Below, one piece after another: positions 42,900 through 52,246 of a stretch of DNA of 64,000 bases. The notes beneath the pieces are model-generated. The model was not told where the DNA came from. It did no database searches and was given only the letters and a program-made list of their open reading frames with translations. Source of the stretch: CAG-698 sp964385755 (GTDB lineage: Bacteria; Bacillota_I; Bacilli_A; ML615J-28; CAG-698); assembly GCA_964385755.1 (NCBI GenBank), contig CAYLPZ010000004.1, positions 1 to 64,000 on the forward strand, in the 5' to 3' direction. The translations under genes were made by a program, and so were the position numbers. Within the stretch, counting starts at the first letter, position 1; the number at the start of each line of letters is the position of its first letter.

Positions 42900-42924
42900 A
42901 AAAAAGATAGGAAACTATCTTTTT
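42900..42924 (-). terminator. Terminator at end of 212-residue membrane protein gene
   Basis: Perfect stem AAAAGATAG / CTATCTTTT with a GAAA tetraloop (42902-42923) and flanking A and T runs. It touches the stop codon of the gene at 42923 and also separates it from the pdp start. Confidence 0.75.
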
Positions 42925-43561
42925 ACTCAAAATCTTTATATTCCTCTAATAGTTTTTGAAGAGCACCAACTCTAGCCTCATCAAAAACACTACTTTTTTG
43001 TTCTTTTTCAAGCTCCTTAGTTAAATATACTAAAGGGCTTCCACCAATGCGTACTTCACGATCAGCTTTGTCTTTTTCAATATCAAACCAGTCTTTTTCA
43101 GTCATAACAAAAGAAATATTGCCTTTTTTTAACATCTCATTAATTTCATTAGAATGTCTAATTGCTTCTTCCTTTAGTTCCTTTAATTCCTTTTTAGCTT
43201 GACTAATTAAATATGCAAATTCACAAATAACTAAGAATAAAATTACACAAATAACAATTAAAATAATTAACCAACTTTGAGTAAAAGCAAGAATACTGCC
43301 TAAAGCAATAACTCGTAAATTCTTCTCAGTTGCAATTTTATCTTTTAACTTACGATAATATTTTATCATAAAATACATTGCTAGGAATAATAAAATATCA
43401 ACAACTATTAAAATAATACAAGCAAGATTGTAAGTTTTAACTCCTTCTTCAGCTCCTAATACAGCATAAGAAAATAGTGACATAACAGCAAGTAATGTAA
43501 AACATAATGTGTACTTTAATAAGTTAAATTTGTTTTTAGTATTTTTGTTCTTTTTTTCCAT
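42923..43561 (-). CDS. Conserved membrane protein with coiled-coil tail, function unknown
   Basis: A 212-residue protein. Four hydrophobic helices lie in ~12-125 (YTLCFTLLAVMSLFSYAVLG; LACIILIVVDILLFLAMYFM; IALGSILAFTQSW; IILIVICVILFLVICEFAYL). A charged coiled coil and an acidic tail to residue 212 follow. No motif recognised. It stands alone between pdp and plsC with its own terminator. Confidence 0.6.
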   Translation of the reverse strand: MEKKNKNTKNKFNLLKYTLCFTLLAVMSLFSYAVLGAEEGVKTYNLACIILIVVDILLFLAMYFMIKYYRKLKDKIATEKNLRVIALGSILAFTQSWLIILIVICVILFLVICEFAYLISQAKKELKELKEEAIRHSNEINEMLKKGNISFVMTEKDWFDIEKDKADREVRIGGSPLVYLTKELEKEQKSSVFDEARVGALQKLLEEYKDFE

Positions 43562-43703
43562 GTTCTAATTTTTATCCTTCCTATATTTATCATTTATGTA
43601 ATTGTTTTAAAGAAGTAATTTAAAATAACGTTTTCATAAATACATACTTATTATACAACAAATAACTCAGTAAAGCAAATACTTTTTCTTTAAGTAATTT
43701 TAC

Positions 43704-44534
43704 CTAATAAAGATTAGTGCTTCTTTCATCTTCAAGGTTTTCAATCATTATATTTTTGATAAGTTCACCAAGTTCTTGAGTATTCATATCTTTATAATCT
43801 TCATAATATAAAACTTTACATACTTTAATTAATATCTTATGACGATTAACTATTGGCTTTGTAATTTTATATGTATTATCAACACATGTCACAACGATAG
43901 GTTTTCCTGTTTTTGTAGCCATTTTAAGTGTACCATCACGAAATTCACCTAGATTAGGTCCTCTACTTCTAGTTCCTTCAATAAATACACCTACATTTTG
44001 TCCATTTTTTAATACATCGATTGCTTTAATAATGGTTTTTAATCCTTCTCGATTATGTTCTCTATCAACATATAAGAAACCAGAATTATAGAGCCATCTT
44101 CCAACTAAAGGAATCTTCTTAAGTTGATCTTTCATCAAAAAGCAGATTTCACCATCTTTTATATATTCAATTAAGAAAAGAGGATCTAATAAGTTTTGAT
44201 GATTTGATACAAGCAAATAAGTTTCATCTGGAAGCTTCCCTTTAAATTTGTTTACAATTCTCACATGATAAAATGCTCTAACAAATTTACAAGCTTCTCT
44301 ATTAATCAAGAAATATATTTTATATGGCTTTTTTCGATAAACAATTTTTCCTTTTCTTTTTTTCGTATATGGAAAGAAAAGCATTATTAATTCTACAAAA
44401 ATAAATAGTAATAGTATATATGCAATTATTCCTACAAGAGCACTTAAAACTATTGCCCACCACACTTTACTTATTAGAAAATAAGTAATAACCATGAATG
44501 CTATCATAAAAATAATAATACTAGCAATTATCAT
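43704..44534 (-). CDS. plsC: 1-acyl-sn-glycerol-3-phosphate acyltransferase (PlsC-like)
   Basis: A 276-residue membrane acyltransferase. Two N-terminal helices (IIASIIIFMIAFMVITYFLI and on) precede the catalytic NHxxxxD block (SNHQNLLDPLF). The substrate block GFLYVDREHNREG and the EGTRSRG block follow. It makes phosphatidic acid from lysophosphatidic acid at the inner membrane. All catalytic residues are present, unlike the protein at 7170-7874. It lies 3 bases after folA and is probably cotranscribed with thyA-folA. Confidence 0.9.
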   Translation of the reverse strand: MIIASIIIFMIAFMVITYFLISKVWWAIVLSALVGIIAYILLLFIFVELIMLFFPYTKKRKGKIVYRKKPYKIYFLINREACKFVRAFYHVRIVNKFKGKLPDETYLLVSNHQNLLDPLFLIEYIKDGEICFLMKDQLKKIPLVGRWLYNSGFLYVDREHNREGLKTIIKAIDVLKNGQNVGVFIEGTRSRGPNLGEFRDGTLKMATKTGKPIVVTCVDNTYKITKPIVNRHKILIKVCKVLYYEDYKDMNTQELGELIKNIMIENLEDERSTNLY

Positions 44535-44537
44535 ATT

Positions 44538-45029
44538 CTATTTACCTCTCCTCTCATAAATAGCAAATTCAAGTTCAGGTGAATTTACGCCAATATTTGA
44601 TTTTATTTTTATAAATTGATCATAAGGAATTCTAGGAAAATAAACATTCCCCTCAAACTTTTTATGAATATGTGTGATATATAACCTATCAGCATATTCT
44701 AGAGATAATTCATATATCATCTTACCACCAATTATGAAAATCTCTTCTTCTTTTGTCTTTGCTTCCATAATGTAGCTTTTAAAATCATTAACGATTACTA
44801 TATCATTATAATTAAAGTTTTTATCATTTGTTACAACAACATTAGTGCGATTTGCAAGAGGTTTTCCAATTCGATTATAAATTGATAAAAATGTATTTTT
44901 TCCCATTACTACAGTTTTACCTTTAGTAACATTACGAAAGTAGCGTAAATCTTCTTGATAATTCCAAGGTAAATCATTATCTTTTCCAATAAGATTATCT
45001 TCTGCTATTGCGAAAATGAGTGAAATCAT
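44538..45029 (-). CDS. folA: Dihydrofolate reductase
   Basis: A 163-residue DHFR. MISLIFAIAEDNLIGKDNDL (Met20-loop region), acidic active-site Asp in the YQEDLRYFR helix, VMGKNTFLSI (NADPH site), FIIGGKMIYELSL. It reduces dihydrofolate to tetrahydrofolate, restoring the cofactor used by thymidylate synthase, whose gene overlaps by 4 bases upstream. Confidence 0.95.
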   Translation of the reverse strand: MISLIFAIAEDNLIGKDNDLPWNYQEDLRYFRNVTKGKTVVMGKNTFLSIYNRIGKPLANRTNVVVTNDKNFNYNDIVIVNDFKSYIMEAKTKEEEIFIIGGKMIYELSLEYADRLYITHIHKKFEGNVYFPRIPYDQFIKIKSNIGVNSPELEFAIYERRGK

Positions 45030-45904
45030 ACTGAAACCTTTCCCTTAATAGCTGGATATGGATTATAATCAACCAACTCAAAATCTTCATACTTAAAATC
45101 TTCTATATTTTTTACATTAGGATTTATTTTCATCTTTGGAAGTTCTCTAGGAGTACGTGAAAGCTGCAAATTAATTTGGTCAATATGATTTAAATAAATA
45201 TGACAATCACCAAAAGTATGAATAAACTCTCCCACTTCTAAATCACATACTTGAGCAACCATCATAGTAAGAAGTGCATAAGAAGCAATATTAAATGGTA
45301 CACCTAAAAATGCATCAGCACTTCTTTGATAAAGTTGACAAGAAAGTTTACCATTTCTTACATAAAATTGAAAAGCCATGTGACATGGTGGTAAGGCCAT
45401 TTGATCAACATAAGCAGCATGCCAGCTATTTACAATCAATCTACGAGAAGTTGGATTTGTCTTAATCTCTTCAATAACTCTTGCAAGTTGATCAACGAAA
45501 GTATCTTGACCTTCAAAGTGACGCCACTCATAACCATATACTTTACCTAATTCACCCCATTTTAAAGCAAACTCTTCATCTTCCTTTATTTTTTCAATGA
45601 ACTCTTCCATTGTCTCGCCTTGATAGCTACTTGATTCAGTATATTTCTTATAAGGCCAATCATTCCAAATCTTTACATTATTTAAAACTAAAGGTCTAAT
45701 GTTTGTTTCACCTTTAATAAACCATAATAGTTCATAAATAATTCCTTTAAGAAATACTTTCTTTGTTGTAAGTAAAGGAAATCCTTTACTTAGATCATAT
45801 CTATTTTGATAACCAAAACATGAAATTGTACCAGTTCCAGTTCGATCTTCTTTCTTTTCACCATTTTCCAAAATATATTTAATAAAGTCTAAATATTGTT
45901 TCAT
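45026..45904 (-). CDS. thyA: Thymidylate synthase
   Basis: A 292-residue ThyA with RTGTGTISCFG, the catalytic Cys in MALPPCHMAFQFYV, QLYQRSADAFLGVPFNIASY and HTFGDCHIYLNH. It converts dUMP to dTMP using methylene-tetrahydrofolate. The insert around residues 85-120 is family-normal. First gene of thyA-folA-plsC; a TATAAT -10 lies about 15 bases before a GGTGATT ribosome site. Confidence 0.96.
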   Translation of the reverse strand: MKQYLDFIKYILENGEKKEDRTGTGTISCFGYQNRYDLSKGFPLLTTKKVFLKGIIYELLWFIKGETNIRPLVLNNVKIWNDWPYKKYTESSSYQGETMEEFIEKIKEDEEFALKWGELGKVYGYEWRHFEGQDTFVDQLARVIEEIKTNPTSRRLIVNSWHAAYVDQMALPPCHMAFQFYVRNGKLSCQLYQRSADAFLGVPFNIASYALLTMMVAQVCDLEVGEFIHTFGDCHIYLNHIDQINLQLSRTPRELPKMKINPNVKNIEDFKYEDFELVDYNPYPAIKGKVSV

Positions 45905-46055
45905 ATAATCACCTTTTGTATATTATAGCATATGAGAGTATTTTTTAAAAGACAAAAACGGAATTATTAACAATTTAAAAATAATTGTTTATCCTGGGTA
46001 TAGTATACAAATAATAAATAAAAAAAAATATCATTTTTTGTAAATGCAAATAAAA

Positions 46056-46085
46056 TTAAAAGGAATTATTGAAACCAATAATTCC
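46056..46085 (-). terminator. Terminator of murI-sirtuin-trmL operon
   Basis: Perfect 10-bp stem GGAATTATTG (46062-46071) / CAATAATTCC (46076-46085) with an A-rich left flank, U-rich on the minus strand. It lies 9 bases after the small basic protein gene. Confidence 0.75.
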
Positions 46086-46093
46086 ATTAATTT

Positions 46094-46297
46094 TTATTTT
46101 GAATCTTTCCTTGAGCGTGAATTTGACTTTTTGTTTTTACTAGAAGTTTTACCTTGCTTATCATCAGCAAGGGAACTATGTTCAAACTCTTCTGCGTATT
46201 CCTCAATGTCAAATAAATCCATTGATTCATTATTCACTGAATTTTTTCTTGCTCTCTTTTTAGGAGAAGTCTTTTCGTTTTTTTTATTTTTTGCCAT
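46094..46297 (-). CDS. Small, highly charged hypothetical protein
   Basis: A 67-residue protein of low complexity: basic start (MAKNKKNEKTSPKKRARKN), acidic middle (DLFDIEEYAEEFEH), basic tail (KTSSKNKKSNSRSRKDSK). It is probably disordered and may bind nucleic acid or ribosomes; no family recognised. The ATG at 46297 has a strong GGAGG at 7 bases; an upstream ATG (46345) lacks one and would add an unlikely leader. Last gene of the operon, 49 bases after trmL. Confidence 0.65.
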   Translation of the reverse strand: MAKNKKNEKTSPKKRARKNSVNNESMDLFDIEEYAEEFEHSSLADDKQGKTSSKNKKSNSRSRKDSK

Positions 46298-46346
46298 AAT
46301 AATACCTCCACATATATTATGTGAAGATATTACAATTTTACACATT

Positions 46347-46871
46347 TTATTTAGTTAAAAAATCTTTTCCTTTAAAAATATCTGGTTCATATCTTTCAAG
46401 GTTAGGAAAATCTTGTTGTCTTAATGCCTCATAAACAATTATCGCCGCAACATTACTAACATTTAATGCTCTAACCTTATTTGTCATCGGTAATCGAATG
46501 CAAGTATCTAAGTTTTCTTTGAGAATATCCGTAGGAATGCCAGTTGACTCTTTTCCAAGGACAAAATAATAATCTTCACTAGTGTCAGCAACATTAACAT
46601 CATGAATAGATTTTGTGCCATAACGACTTAAGAAATACATTTTGCCTTTTCCTTTATTTTTTTCTAAAAACTCATCATAGTTTTTATATCTAATATAATT
46701 GCAATCCTTAATATAATTTGCACCACTTCTTTTAATTTCTTTTTCATCTAAGCTAAAGCCGAGTGGTTCAATTAAGTGTAAGATTGTGTTAGTAGCTACA
46801 CAAGTACGCATAATATTACCAGTATTTTGAGGAATTTCTGGTTCATATAATACTAAGTTCAATGTTCCCAT
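46347..46871 (-). CDS. trmL: tRNA (cytidine(34)-2'-O)-methyltransferase TrmL
   Basis: A 174-residue SPOUT methyltransferase with the trefoil-knot motifs EPEIPQNTGNIMRTC, FVLGKESTGIPTDIL and IRLPMTNKVRALNVSNVAAI. Length matches the minimal TrmL. It 2'-O-methylates the wobble position of tRNA-Leu isoacceptors CAA/cmnm5UAA in E. coli; a tRNA-Leu(CAA) gene happens to lie in this window. It is 17 bases after the sirtuin gene. Confidence 0.93.
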   Translation of the reverse strand: MGTLNLVLYEPEIPQNTGNIMRTCVATNTILHLIEPLGFSLDEKEIKRSGANYIKDCNYIRYKNYDEFLEKNKGKGKMYFLSRYGTKSIHDVNVADTSEDYYFVLGKESTGIPTDILKENLDTCIRLPMTNKVRALNVSNVAAIIVYEALRQQDFPNLERYEPDIFKGKDFLTK

Positions 46872-46888
46872 TTTTTTATCCTTTCCTA

Positions 46889-47638
46889 TTAATTATCTAA
46901 TTTTTTCATAAGTTTTGCAAAGACTTCACCAATTGGTTTATCAATGTATAAAGTAACATTCATATCAATATTACTAATTTGCTTATTAATAACAACTAGA
47001 TTTTTTCCTCTAAAGAATTGAATAAGCGAATTAGCAGGGTAGACAGTAAGGCTCGTTCCACCAATAATTAACGTATCTGCTTTTCTAATTGCATCTATTG
47101 AAGCATATAAAGTATCTTCATCTAATGCTTCTTCATACAAAACTACTTTTGGTTTAATAATATTTTGACAGTTAGGACAACGTGGAATGCCACTACTATT
47201 TTTAATATAAGATGCATCTTCAAAGTGATTACAGCACATACAATAGTTTTCCCAAACAGTCCCATGAAGTTCATAGACATTTTTACTATTTGCTTTAGAG
47301 TGTAATCCATCAATATTTTGTGTGATAATTGCCTTTAATTTCCCCATCTCTTCAAGTTTAGTAAGACCTAAGTGACATGGATTAGGTTTAGCATCTAAAT
47401 ACAGCATCTTTTCTTTATAAAAATCAAAAAACTCCTTTGGATTATTAATAAAGAAAGAATGTGATAATATTTCCTCGACACTAATATTTCCTCTTTTTTC
47501 TTGATATAGTCCATTAGAACTGCGAAAATCAGGGATTCCACTTTCACAACTTACACCAGCACCACCAAAAAACACAATTGATTTACTTTCGTTGATTATT
47601 TTTACTAACTCTTCTATCTTATCAAAATTATTCATCAT
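46889..47638 (-). CDS. cobB: NAD-dependent protein deacylase (sirtuin)
   Basis: A 249-residue Sir2 protein with the NAD site GGAGVSCESGIPDFRSSNGLY, ITQNIDGLHSKA, the catalytic His in ELHGTVW, and a zinc module with CMCC and CPNC. Later blocks are KPKVVLYEEAL and IGGTSLTVYPANSL. It removes acyl groups from lysines. It lies in the murI operon between the MurI paralogue and trmL. Confidence 0.93.
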   Translation of the reverse strand: MMNNFDKIEELVKIINESKSIVFFGGAGVSCESGIPDFRSSNGLYQEKRGNISVEEILSHSFFINNPKEFFDFYKEKMLYLDAKPNPCHLGLTKLEEMGKLKAIITQNIDGLHSKANSKNVYELHGTVWENYCMCCNHFEDASYIKNSSGIPRCPNCQNIIKPKVVLYEEALDEDTLYASIDAIRKADTLIIGGTSLTVYPANSLIQFFRGKNLVVINKQISNIDMNVTLYIDKPIGEVFAKLMKKLDN

Positions 47639-47656
47639 TTATTTTATCCTTATAAA

Positions 47657-48490
47657 TTAATTTTTTAAACTTATTTTATTTTGTTTCTTTTCCTCTCTAA
47701 TGAAATTAATCTCATAAGTAAATACCTTTAATTTTTTATTTAATAATTTTTTATAGTTTTCTTTATCTAGTAAAGATTTATCAAGTGTAGAAAGCAAATA
47801 TATTTCTCTTTTTTTATCAACCATAAAAGCAACATCTAATGCTATTAATTTGTCTTGCAATAAAGATAATAAGTTAATGCGCTTGACATCATTAAGATAT
47901 TCACCAAACTCAAGATATAATTCATCTAAAAATGCGTCACAATAAACAACAAAATCGATATCTCTATTAATAACATTTTTGAATAATTCATTTACTTTTG
48001 TAAAAGATAATGCCGTTTTAGTTTTGTTTTCAAGAATAATCTTCTCTAGTTCATCACTTGAAAGATTATATAAATGTTTATAACTTAATTCCTTTTGTAA
48101 ATAATTTTCTTTTAAAACCGAACTTTTACCAAGTAGCACTAATTCTTTTTTTGGATAATTACTATTAACATAACTTATTACTAAGTCTGTTAAATGAATT
48201 ATTTTTAAATCTTTATACTCAGCAAAAAATTCTCTAAGTTTTACTGAAATAAAAGAATTTACACAAATGACTAAATGACAATTGTATTCTTTTAACTTTT
48301 CAAGCATGCTATTTACATGAAAAGTAATCATTTCATAATCATTAGTATTTTGATAATTTGGATAATTTGCCGCATCATTAATATAAATAAAAGATTGATT
48401 AGGAAATAAAGATATTATTTTATGAAAAATTGGTAGACCTTCTGTTTGTCCATCTAATATAGCTATTGGATTAATAATACTATTTTTCAT
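47657..48490 (-). CDS. Glutamate-racemase-like paralogue, probably not a racemase
   Basis: About 277 residues with the overall length and fold pattern of MurI, directly after murI (the start overlaps the murI stop by 11 bases). The active site is changed. The first loop D-S-G-I-G-G reads LDGQTEG. The first catalytic Cys block (CNTAT in MurI) reads VICVNSFIS. The second (GCTHF) reads YCDAFLD. Both catalytic surroundings are therefore lost or strongly altered. Likely a duplicated MurI that has taken a non-catalytic or regulatory role. The start at 48490 is chosen because AGGTGA is spaced for it. The homology call is by eye. Confidence 0.6.
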   Translation of the reverse strand: MKNSIINPIAILDGQTEGLPIFHKIISLFPNQSFIYINDAANYPNYQNTNDYEMITFHVNSMLEKLKEYNCHLVICVNSFISVKLREFFAEYKDLKIIHLTDLVISYVNSNYPKKELVLLGKSSVLKENYLQKELSYKHLYNLSSDELEKIILENKTKTALSFTKVNELFKNVINRDIDFVVYCDAFLDELYLEFGEYLNDVKRINLLSLLQDKLIALDVAFMVDKKREIYLLSTLDKSLLDKENYKKLLNKKLKVFTYEINFIREEKKQNKISLKN

Positions 48491-49304
48491 TTTCATCACC
48501 TAACTTTATCACGCTAAACTTAGAAATATTATGATTAAACCATTTTGTTTTTTCAAAAAACATTTCATCTTCTTTTGTTAAATGAAGTTCTATTTTACCT
48601 TGTTGATTAGATGTACATTTTAGTAAATTAAGATCATCTAACCTCTTTATTAGTTCTTCTGCAGTTGGTTCCTTACACTCAAGTAATGTAGCATTGGGGA
48701 AAACATTCTTAATCTCATTTTCATATAAACCAAAATGCGTACAACCTAAAATGATTACATCAACTTTTTCGTCTTTATATGGCTTTAATTTTTCATAAAC
48801 AAGTTTATAAGACTCTTTTGTATTTATATTGTTTTTTTCAATTTCATCTACAAATTCACTGCACTTTACATAAAATTGATTTGAACTATTATCTTTCTTA
48901 TTCTCATCAATAACTTTCCTATATTCACCTGAATCAATCGTGACATTAGTTGCAAGAACCATAATATTTTCACTTATTGATAATGCTTTTTTAGCTGTTG
49001 GTTCAATTACACCAATAACAGGAATATCTAATTTTAAATGATGTGAGTTTGCAGTAGCGGTATTACAAGCAATTACAATTGCTTTAACAGGTAGTGTTAT
49101 CAAATGATTTGCAACATTTGATATTATTTCTTCAAGTTTTTCTTTTGTTTTTGTTCCATATGGAAGATTTAAAGTATCGCCAATAAAATAGAAATCTTCA
49201 TTTGGTAATAAATCAATTAATTTATTAAGTACTGTCATTCCACCAATTCCTGAATCAAAAACACCTATTGGTAAATTCTTTTTATCATTATATATATTAT
49301 TCAT
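48480..49304 (-). CDS. murI: Glutamate racemase
   Basis: A 274-residue racemase with GVFDSGIGGMTVLNKL, IVIACNTATANS (first catalytic Cys) and VIILGCTHFGLYE (second catalytic Cys), plus NLPYGTKTKE. It makes D-glutamate for peptidoglycan, which argues for a walled organism rather than a true wall-less mollicute. First gene of the operon murI-paralogue-sirtuin-trmL; divergent from psuG. Confidence 0.95.
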   Translation of the reverse strand: MNNIYNDKKNLPIGVFDSGIGGMTVLNKLIDLLPNEDFYFIGDTLNLPYGTKTKEKLEEIISNVANHLITLPVKAIVIACNTATANSHHLKLDIPVIGVIEPTAKKALSISENIMVLATNVTIDSGEYRKVIDENKKDNSSNQFYVKCSEFVDEIEKNNINTKESYKLVYEKLKPYKDEKVDVIILGCTHFGLYENEIKNVFPNATLLECKEPTAEELIKRLDDLNLLKCTSNQQGKIELHLTKEDEMFFEKTKWFNHNISKFSVIKLGDENEK

Positions 49305-49414
49305 TTTAATTCCACCTTTATAATATATTTTATCACATTTTTTTATTTTACAAAAGTTATATTTTTAATTGTAAAAAAATGATTATTATTATATAATTTT
49401 TTTGAGGTGAAATT

Positions 49415-50314
49415 ATGATAAAAATTAATGAAGAAATAAAAAAAGCTTTAGCCGAAGGAAAGGGAGTTGTGGCTTTAGAGTCTACTATAATTTCTCATGG
49501 TATGCCATACCCTGAAAACGTTAAAACTGCTTTAGCGTGTGAGCAAATCATAAGGGATGAAGGATGTATCCCTGCAACTATTGCAATTATCAAAGGTATA
49601 ATTACTGTTGGTTTAACACCTGATGAAATTGAGTTTTTAGGTAAAAATGGTAAAGAAGCATATAAAACATCAACGCGTGACATTCCTTACATCGTAAGTA
49701 AAGGTCTAACAGGAGCAACAACAGTTTCAGCAACTTCAAAGATTGCTTCGATGGCAGGAATTAAAGTTTTCGCAACAGGTGGAATTGGTGGTGTTCATCG
49801 TGGAGCCCAACAAACATTTGACATTTCCGCAGATCTTGAAGAACTTGCAGAGACAAATATTTGTGTGGTTTGTGCCGGCGCAAAATCTATCCTCGATTTA
49901 GGTTTAACTACAGAATACCTAGAAACAAAACGTGTTGATGTTGTTGGTTATCAAACTGATAAACTTCCTGCTTTCTATACACGCTCAAGTGAGTTTAATG
50001 TTAATCATAGACTTGATACTCCAGAAGAAATTGCGAAACTTTTAAACACTAAATGGGATTTAAACATAAAAGGTGGCGTTCTTGTAACAAATCCAATTCC
50101 TGAAAAGTATTCAATGGACGAAAAAGTAATAAATGAAGCAATAAATGAAGCTATTGAAAAAATGAACGCACTTGGCATTACTGGAAACAAAACAACACCA
50201 TACCTACTTGCAACTATCAAGGATATCACTAAGGGTAGTAGCTTAGAATCTAATATTCAACTAGTTTATAATAACTGTAAACTTGCATCAAAAATTGCGA
50301 AAAGTGTAAAATAA
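49415..50314 (+). CDS. psuG: Pseudouridine-5'-phosphate glycosidase
   Basis: A 299-residue enzyme with the conserved blocks VVALESTIISHGMPYPEN, GVHRGAQQTFDISADLEELA, ICVVCAGAKSILDLGLTTEY, PAFYTRSSE, and the C-terminal PYLLATIKDITKGSSLESNI. It splits pseudouridine 5'-phosphate to uracil and ribose-5-phosphate. The usual pseudouridine kinase partner is not adjacent. Ribosome site GAGGTG precedes the ATG. First plus-strand gene in the window, divergent from murI. Confidence 0.95.
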   Translation: MIKINEEIKKALAEGKGVVALESTIISHGMPYPENVKTALACEQIIRDEGCIPATIAIIKGIITVGLTPDEIEFLGKNGKEAYKTSTRDIPYIVSKGLTGATTVSATSKIASMAGIKVFATGGIGGVHRGAQQTFDISADLEELAETNICVVCAGAKSILDLGLTTEYLETKRVDVVGYQTDKLPAFYTRSSEFNVNHRLDTPEEIAKLLNTKWDLNIKGGVLVTNPIPEKYSMDEKVINEAINEAIEKMNALGITGNKTTPYLLATIKDITKGSSLESNIQLVYNNCKLASKIAKSVK

Positions 50315-50360
50315 AAAGCTATGAAGCTCAACTCATTAATAGTTGGGCCTTATAGCTTTT
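50313..50360. terminator. Bidirectional terminator between psuG and endonuclease gene
   Basis: Outer stem AAAAGCTAT (50314-50322) / ATAGCTTTT (50352-50360) and inner stem CAACT (50329-50333) / AGTTG (50341-50345), with T-tracts in both directions. It separates the convergent genes psuG (+) and the endonuclease I lipoprotein (-). Confidence 0.8.
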
Positions 50361-50362
50361 AT

Positions 50363-52114
50363 TTATATCTCAAAAGTAAATGTTCCATATAAAGGAATAT
50401 TAAATGTTTTAGAATATGTTGTACTCTTAATATATCCATTCTCATTAAAAATCATTCTCGCAAAGTCTGGATAATCAATAAATGGATTTCTATTTCCTTG
50501 AATTTCATATACAACTTCATTACGATTTCTTTCTAAATCATCTACTGGATCTTCATCATTCCATCTTAGTAATATTTCATAACTAGTTATAGCTTTTAAT
50601 ACTGAATAACTGTCAGATTCTTTATATCTAACAAGTAAATACATCAATATTCTTGCGGCATCTCCTTTAACTTCATCTAATGGTTCAAACACACCACCAG
50701 ATAAATATCCATAAGTGACTCCATTAACTTTCTTTTCAGAAAATGATGTATGTTCTACTTCTCCATATGGATTATTATTTCTTGTTGAGTTTGCTGTTGG
50801 ATTTGTTGGTCTTAAGTGATGAGCATCAGAACCAGCTTCACTTTCATAGAACCAAGATAAGCTCTTTGGCCATACATGCTCACGATTCCAAACTGATGTA
50901 CTGTAAGTAGCAGGATGAATAGTTCTTGTATAGAATAAAATCATTTTACTTGAATCATTTGGTAAAGAATCTGCTTTACAAAGAACACTTTTTAATTCAC
51001 TATATGAAGTATGTTTCTTATGGGTATCAGTTATTAATGTTCTTAAACTATTACGTAATGCAATGCCTGTTAATGAAAGATTAATACTATTGTAGTAACT
51101 AGGAAGTTCATTTTCAGTTGTATTAACATATAAATCAATAGCAATACCATCATATGTGTTACCATTAAGAATAACTTTATAACTTAAAGTAACTTTCACG
51201 TTGTCAACATCACTTGCTACAACGCCTTCATTTGATAACACTTCTTCATTATTTGATGACCAAATTATAACTGAATTATAAAGTGAGTACTCTTTTAAAG
51301 TAATATTTCTTCTAATAACTTGACCAGATAGGTTTAAAATATCTGCTAAATCATCTTCAATTTCTAAACATTTTTCAATGTCAGTTTTTTCTTTTTCGCC
51401 ACAAATACTATCTGCTTTACTAAAAGCTAAAGAGATAATCTCGTTTAGTGCATTTTCAGTAAATGCATTTTTCATATTCTTAATAGTTTCTTCTTTTAAT
51501 GTAAGTAACTTTTCCTTAGCCTCGGCAGTTAATTGCAACTGATCTATCGAACCAAAATAGTTTTCGAGTTCATCAGTTTTAATGATATATAGATCATATA
51601 TTCTCTTATAACCATTCACTTCATTTTTGATAGATTCATAATAATTATAACAACTTTCTAAATCCGTATAGTTTTTTACTTTTTTTCTAAGTTCTTCTAT
51701 TTTTTTTGATAAATTATTTAGATATTCAGAATCTTTGATATTACTGATACTAGTTAAGACTTCATTAAGTTCCTTTTCATATCTTTGTTTAAGCTCATCA
51801 AGAGTAATTGCTTTAACTAAAACTTGAGTCTCTTGAGTTTCAAATAAATCTCCAATACTTATAGTAATAGTAACAAGTGTATCTTGTAAACCTTTAGTAA
51901 CATTTCCATCTTCATCAATAATCTCAGGATGATCTGATTTGATAGAAACAAATGGAATTGATAAACCATCCAAATCAATATCATCATAAATCACAAAACC
52001 AATTTCATCAATAACCTGTTCAAAAATGTTTTTTGCTGGATTAACACAAGAAATTGTAAATAATAAACATAAATTAATAACTACTAAAATAATAATGTTA
52101 TATAATCTTTTCAT
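50363..52114 (-). CDS. Secreted endonuclease I lipoprotein with Ig-like domains
   Basis: A 583-residue lipoprotein: MKRLYNIIILVVINLCLLFT then ISC. An Ig-like domain lies ~35-100 (IPFVSIKSDHPEIIDEDGNV). A helical region (~105-265) and a second Ig-like domain (~270-340, VIWSSNNEEVLSNEGVV) follow. The C-terminal endonuclease I domain has the beta-beta-alpha-metal site (NREHVWPKS), GSDAHHLRPT and NNNPYGEVE. It degrades extracellular DNA, likely for nutrient or phosphate gain. The ATG at 52114 has AGAGGT; the upstream in-frame ATG (52153) gives no signal peptide start. Divergent from tmcAL. Confidence 0.88.
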   Translation of the reverse strand: MKRLYNIIILVVINLCLLFTISCVNPAKNIFEQVIDEIGFVIYDDIDLDGLSIPFVSIKSDHPEIIDEDGNVTKGLQDTLVTITISIGDLFETQETQVLVKAITLDELKQRYEKELNEVLTSISNIKDSEYLNNLSKKIEELRKKVKNYTDLESCYNYYESIKNEVNGYKRIYDLYIIKTDELENYFGSIDQLQLTAEAKEKLLTLKEETIKNMKNAFTENALNEIISLAFSKADSICGEKEKTDIEKCLEIEDDLADILNLSGQVIRRNITLKEYSLYNSVIIWSSNNEEVLSNEGVVASDVDNVKVTLSYKVILNGNTYDGIAIDLYVNTTENELPSYYNSINLSLTGIALRNSLRTLITDTHKKHTSYSELKSVLCKADSLPNDSSKMILFYTRTIHPATYSTSVWNREHVWPKSLSWFYESEAGSDAHHLRPTNPTANSTRNNNPYGEVEHTSFSEKKVNGVTYGYLSGGVFEPLDEVKGDAARILMYLLVRYKESDSYSVLKAITSYEILLRWNDEDPVDDLERNRNEVVYEIQGNRNPFIDYPDFARMIFNENGYIKSTTYSKTFNIPLYGTFTFEI

Positions 52115-52246
52115 AATATACCTCTTATTTATATTATATATTTTTACATTCAATTTGTCAATTCAACAAATTTTCTTATGTATTATAAAACAATTTATTT
52201 TTTTAATAAATTATGCTATACTAATAATTATTAAAAGGAAGTAATA

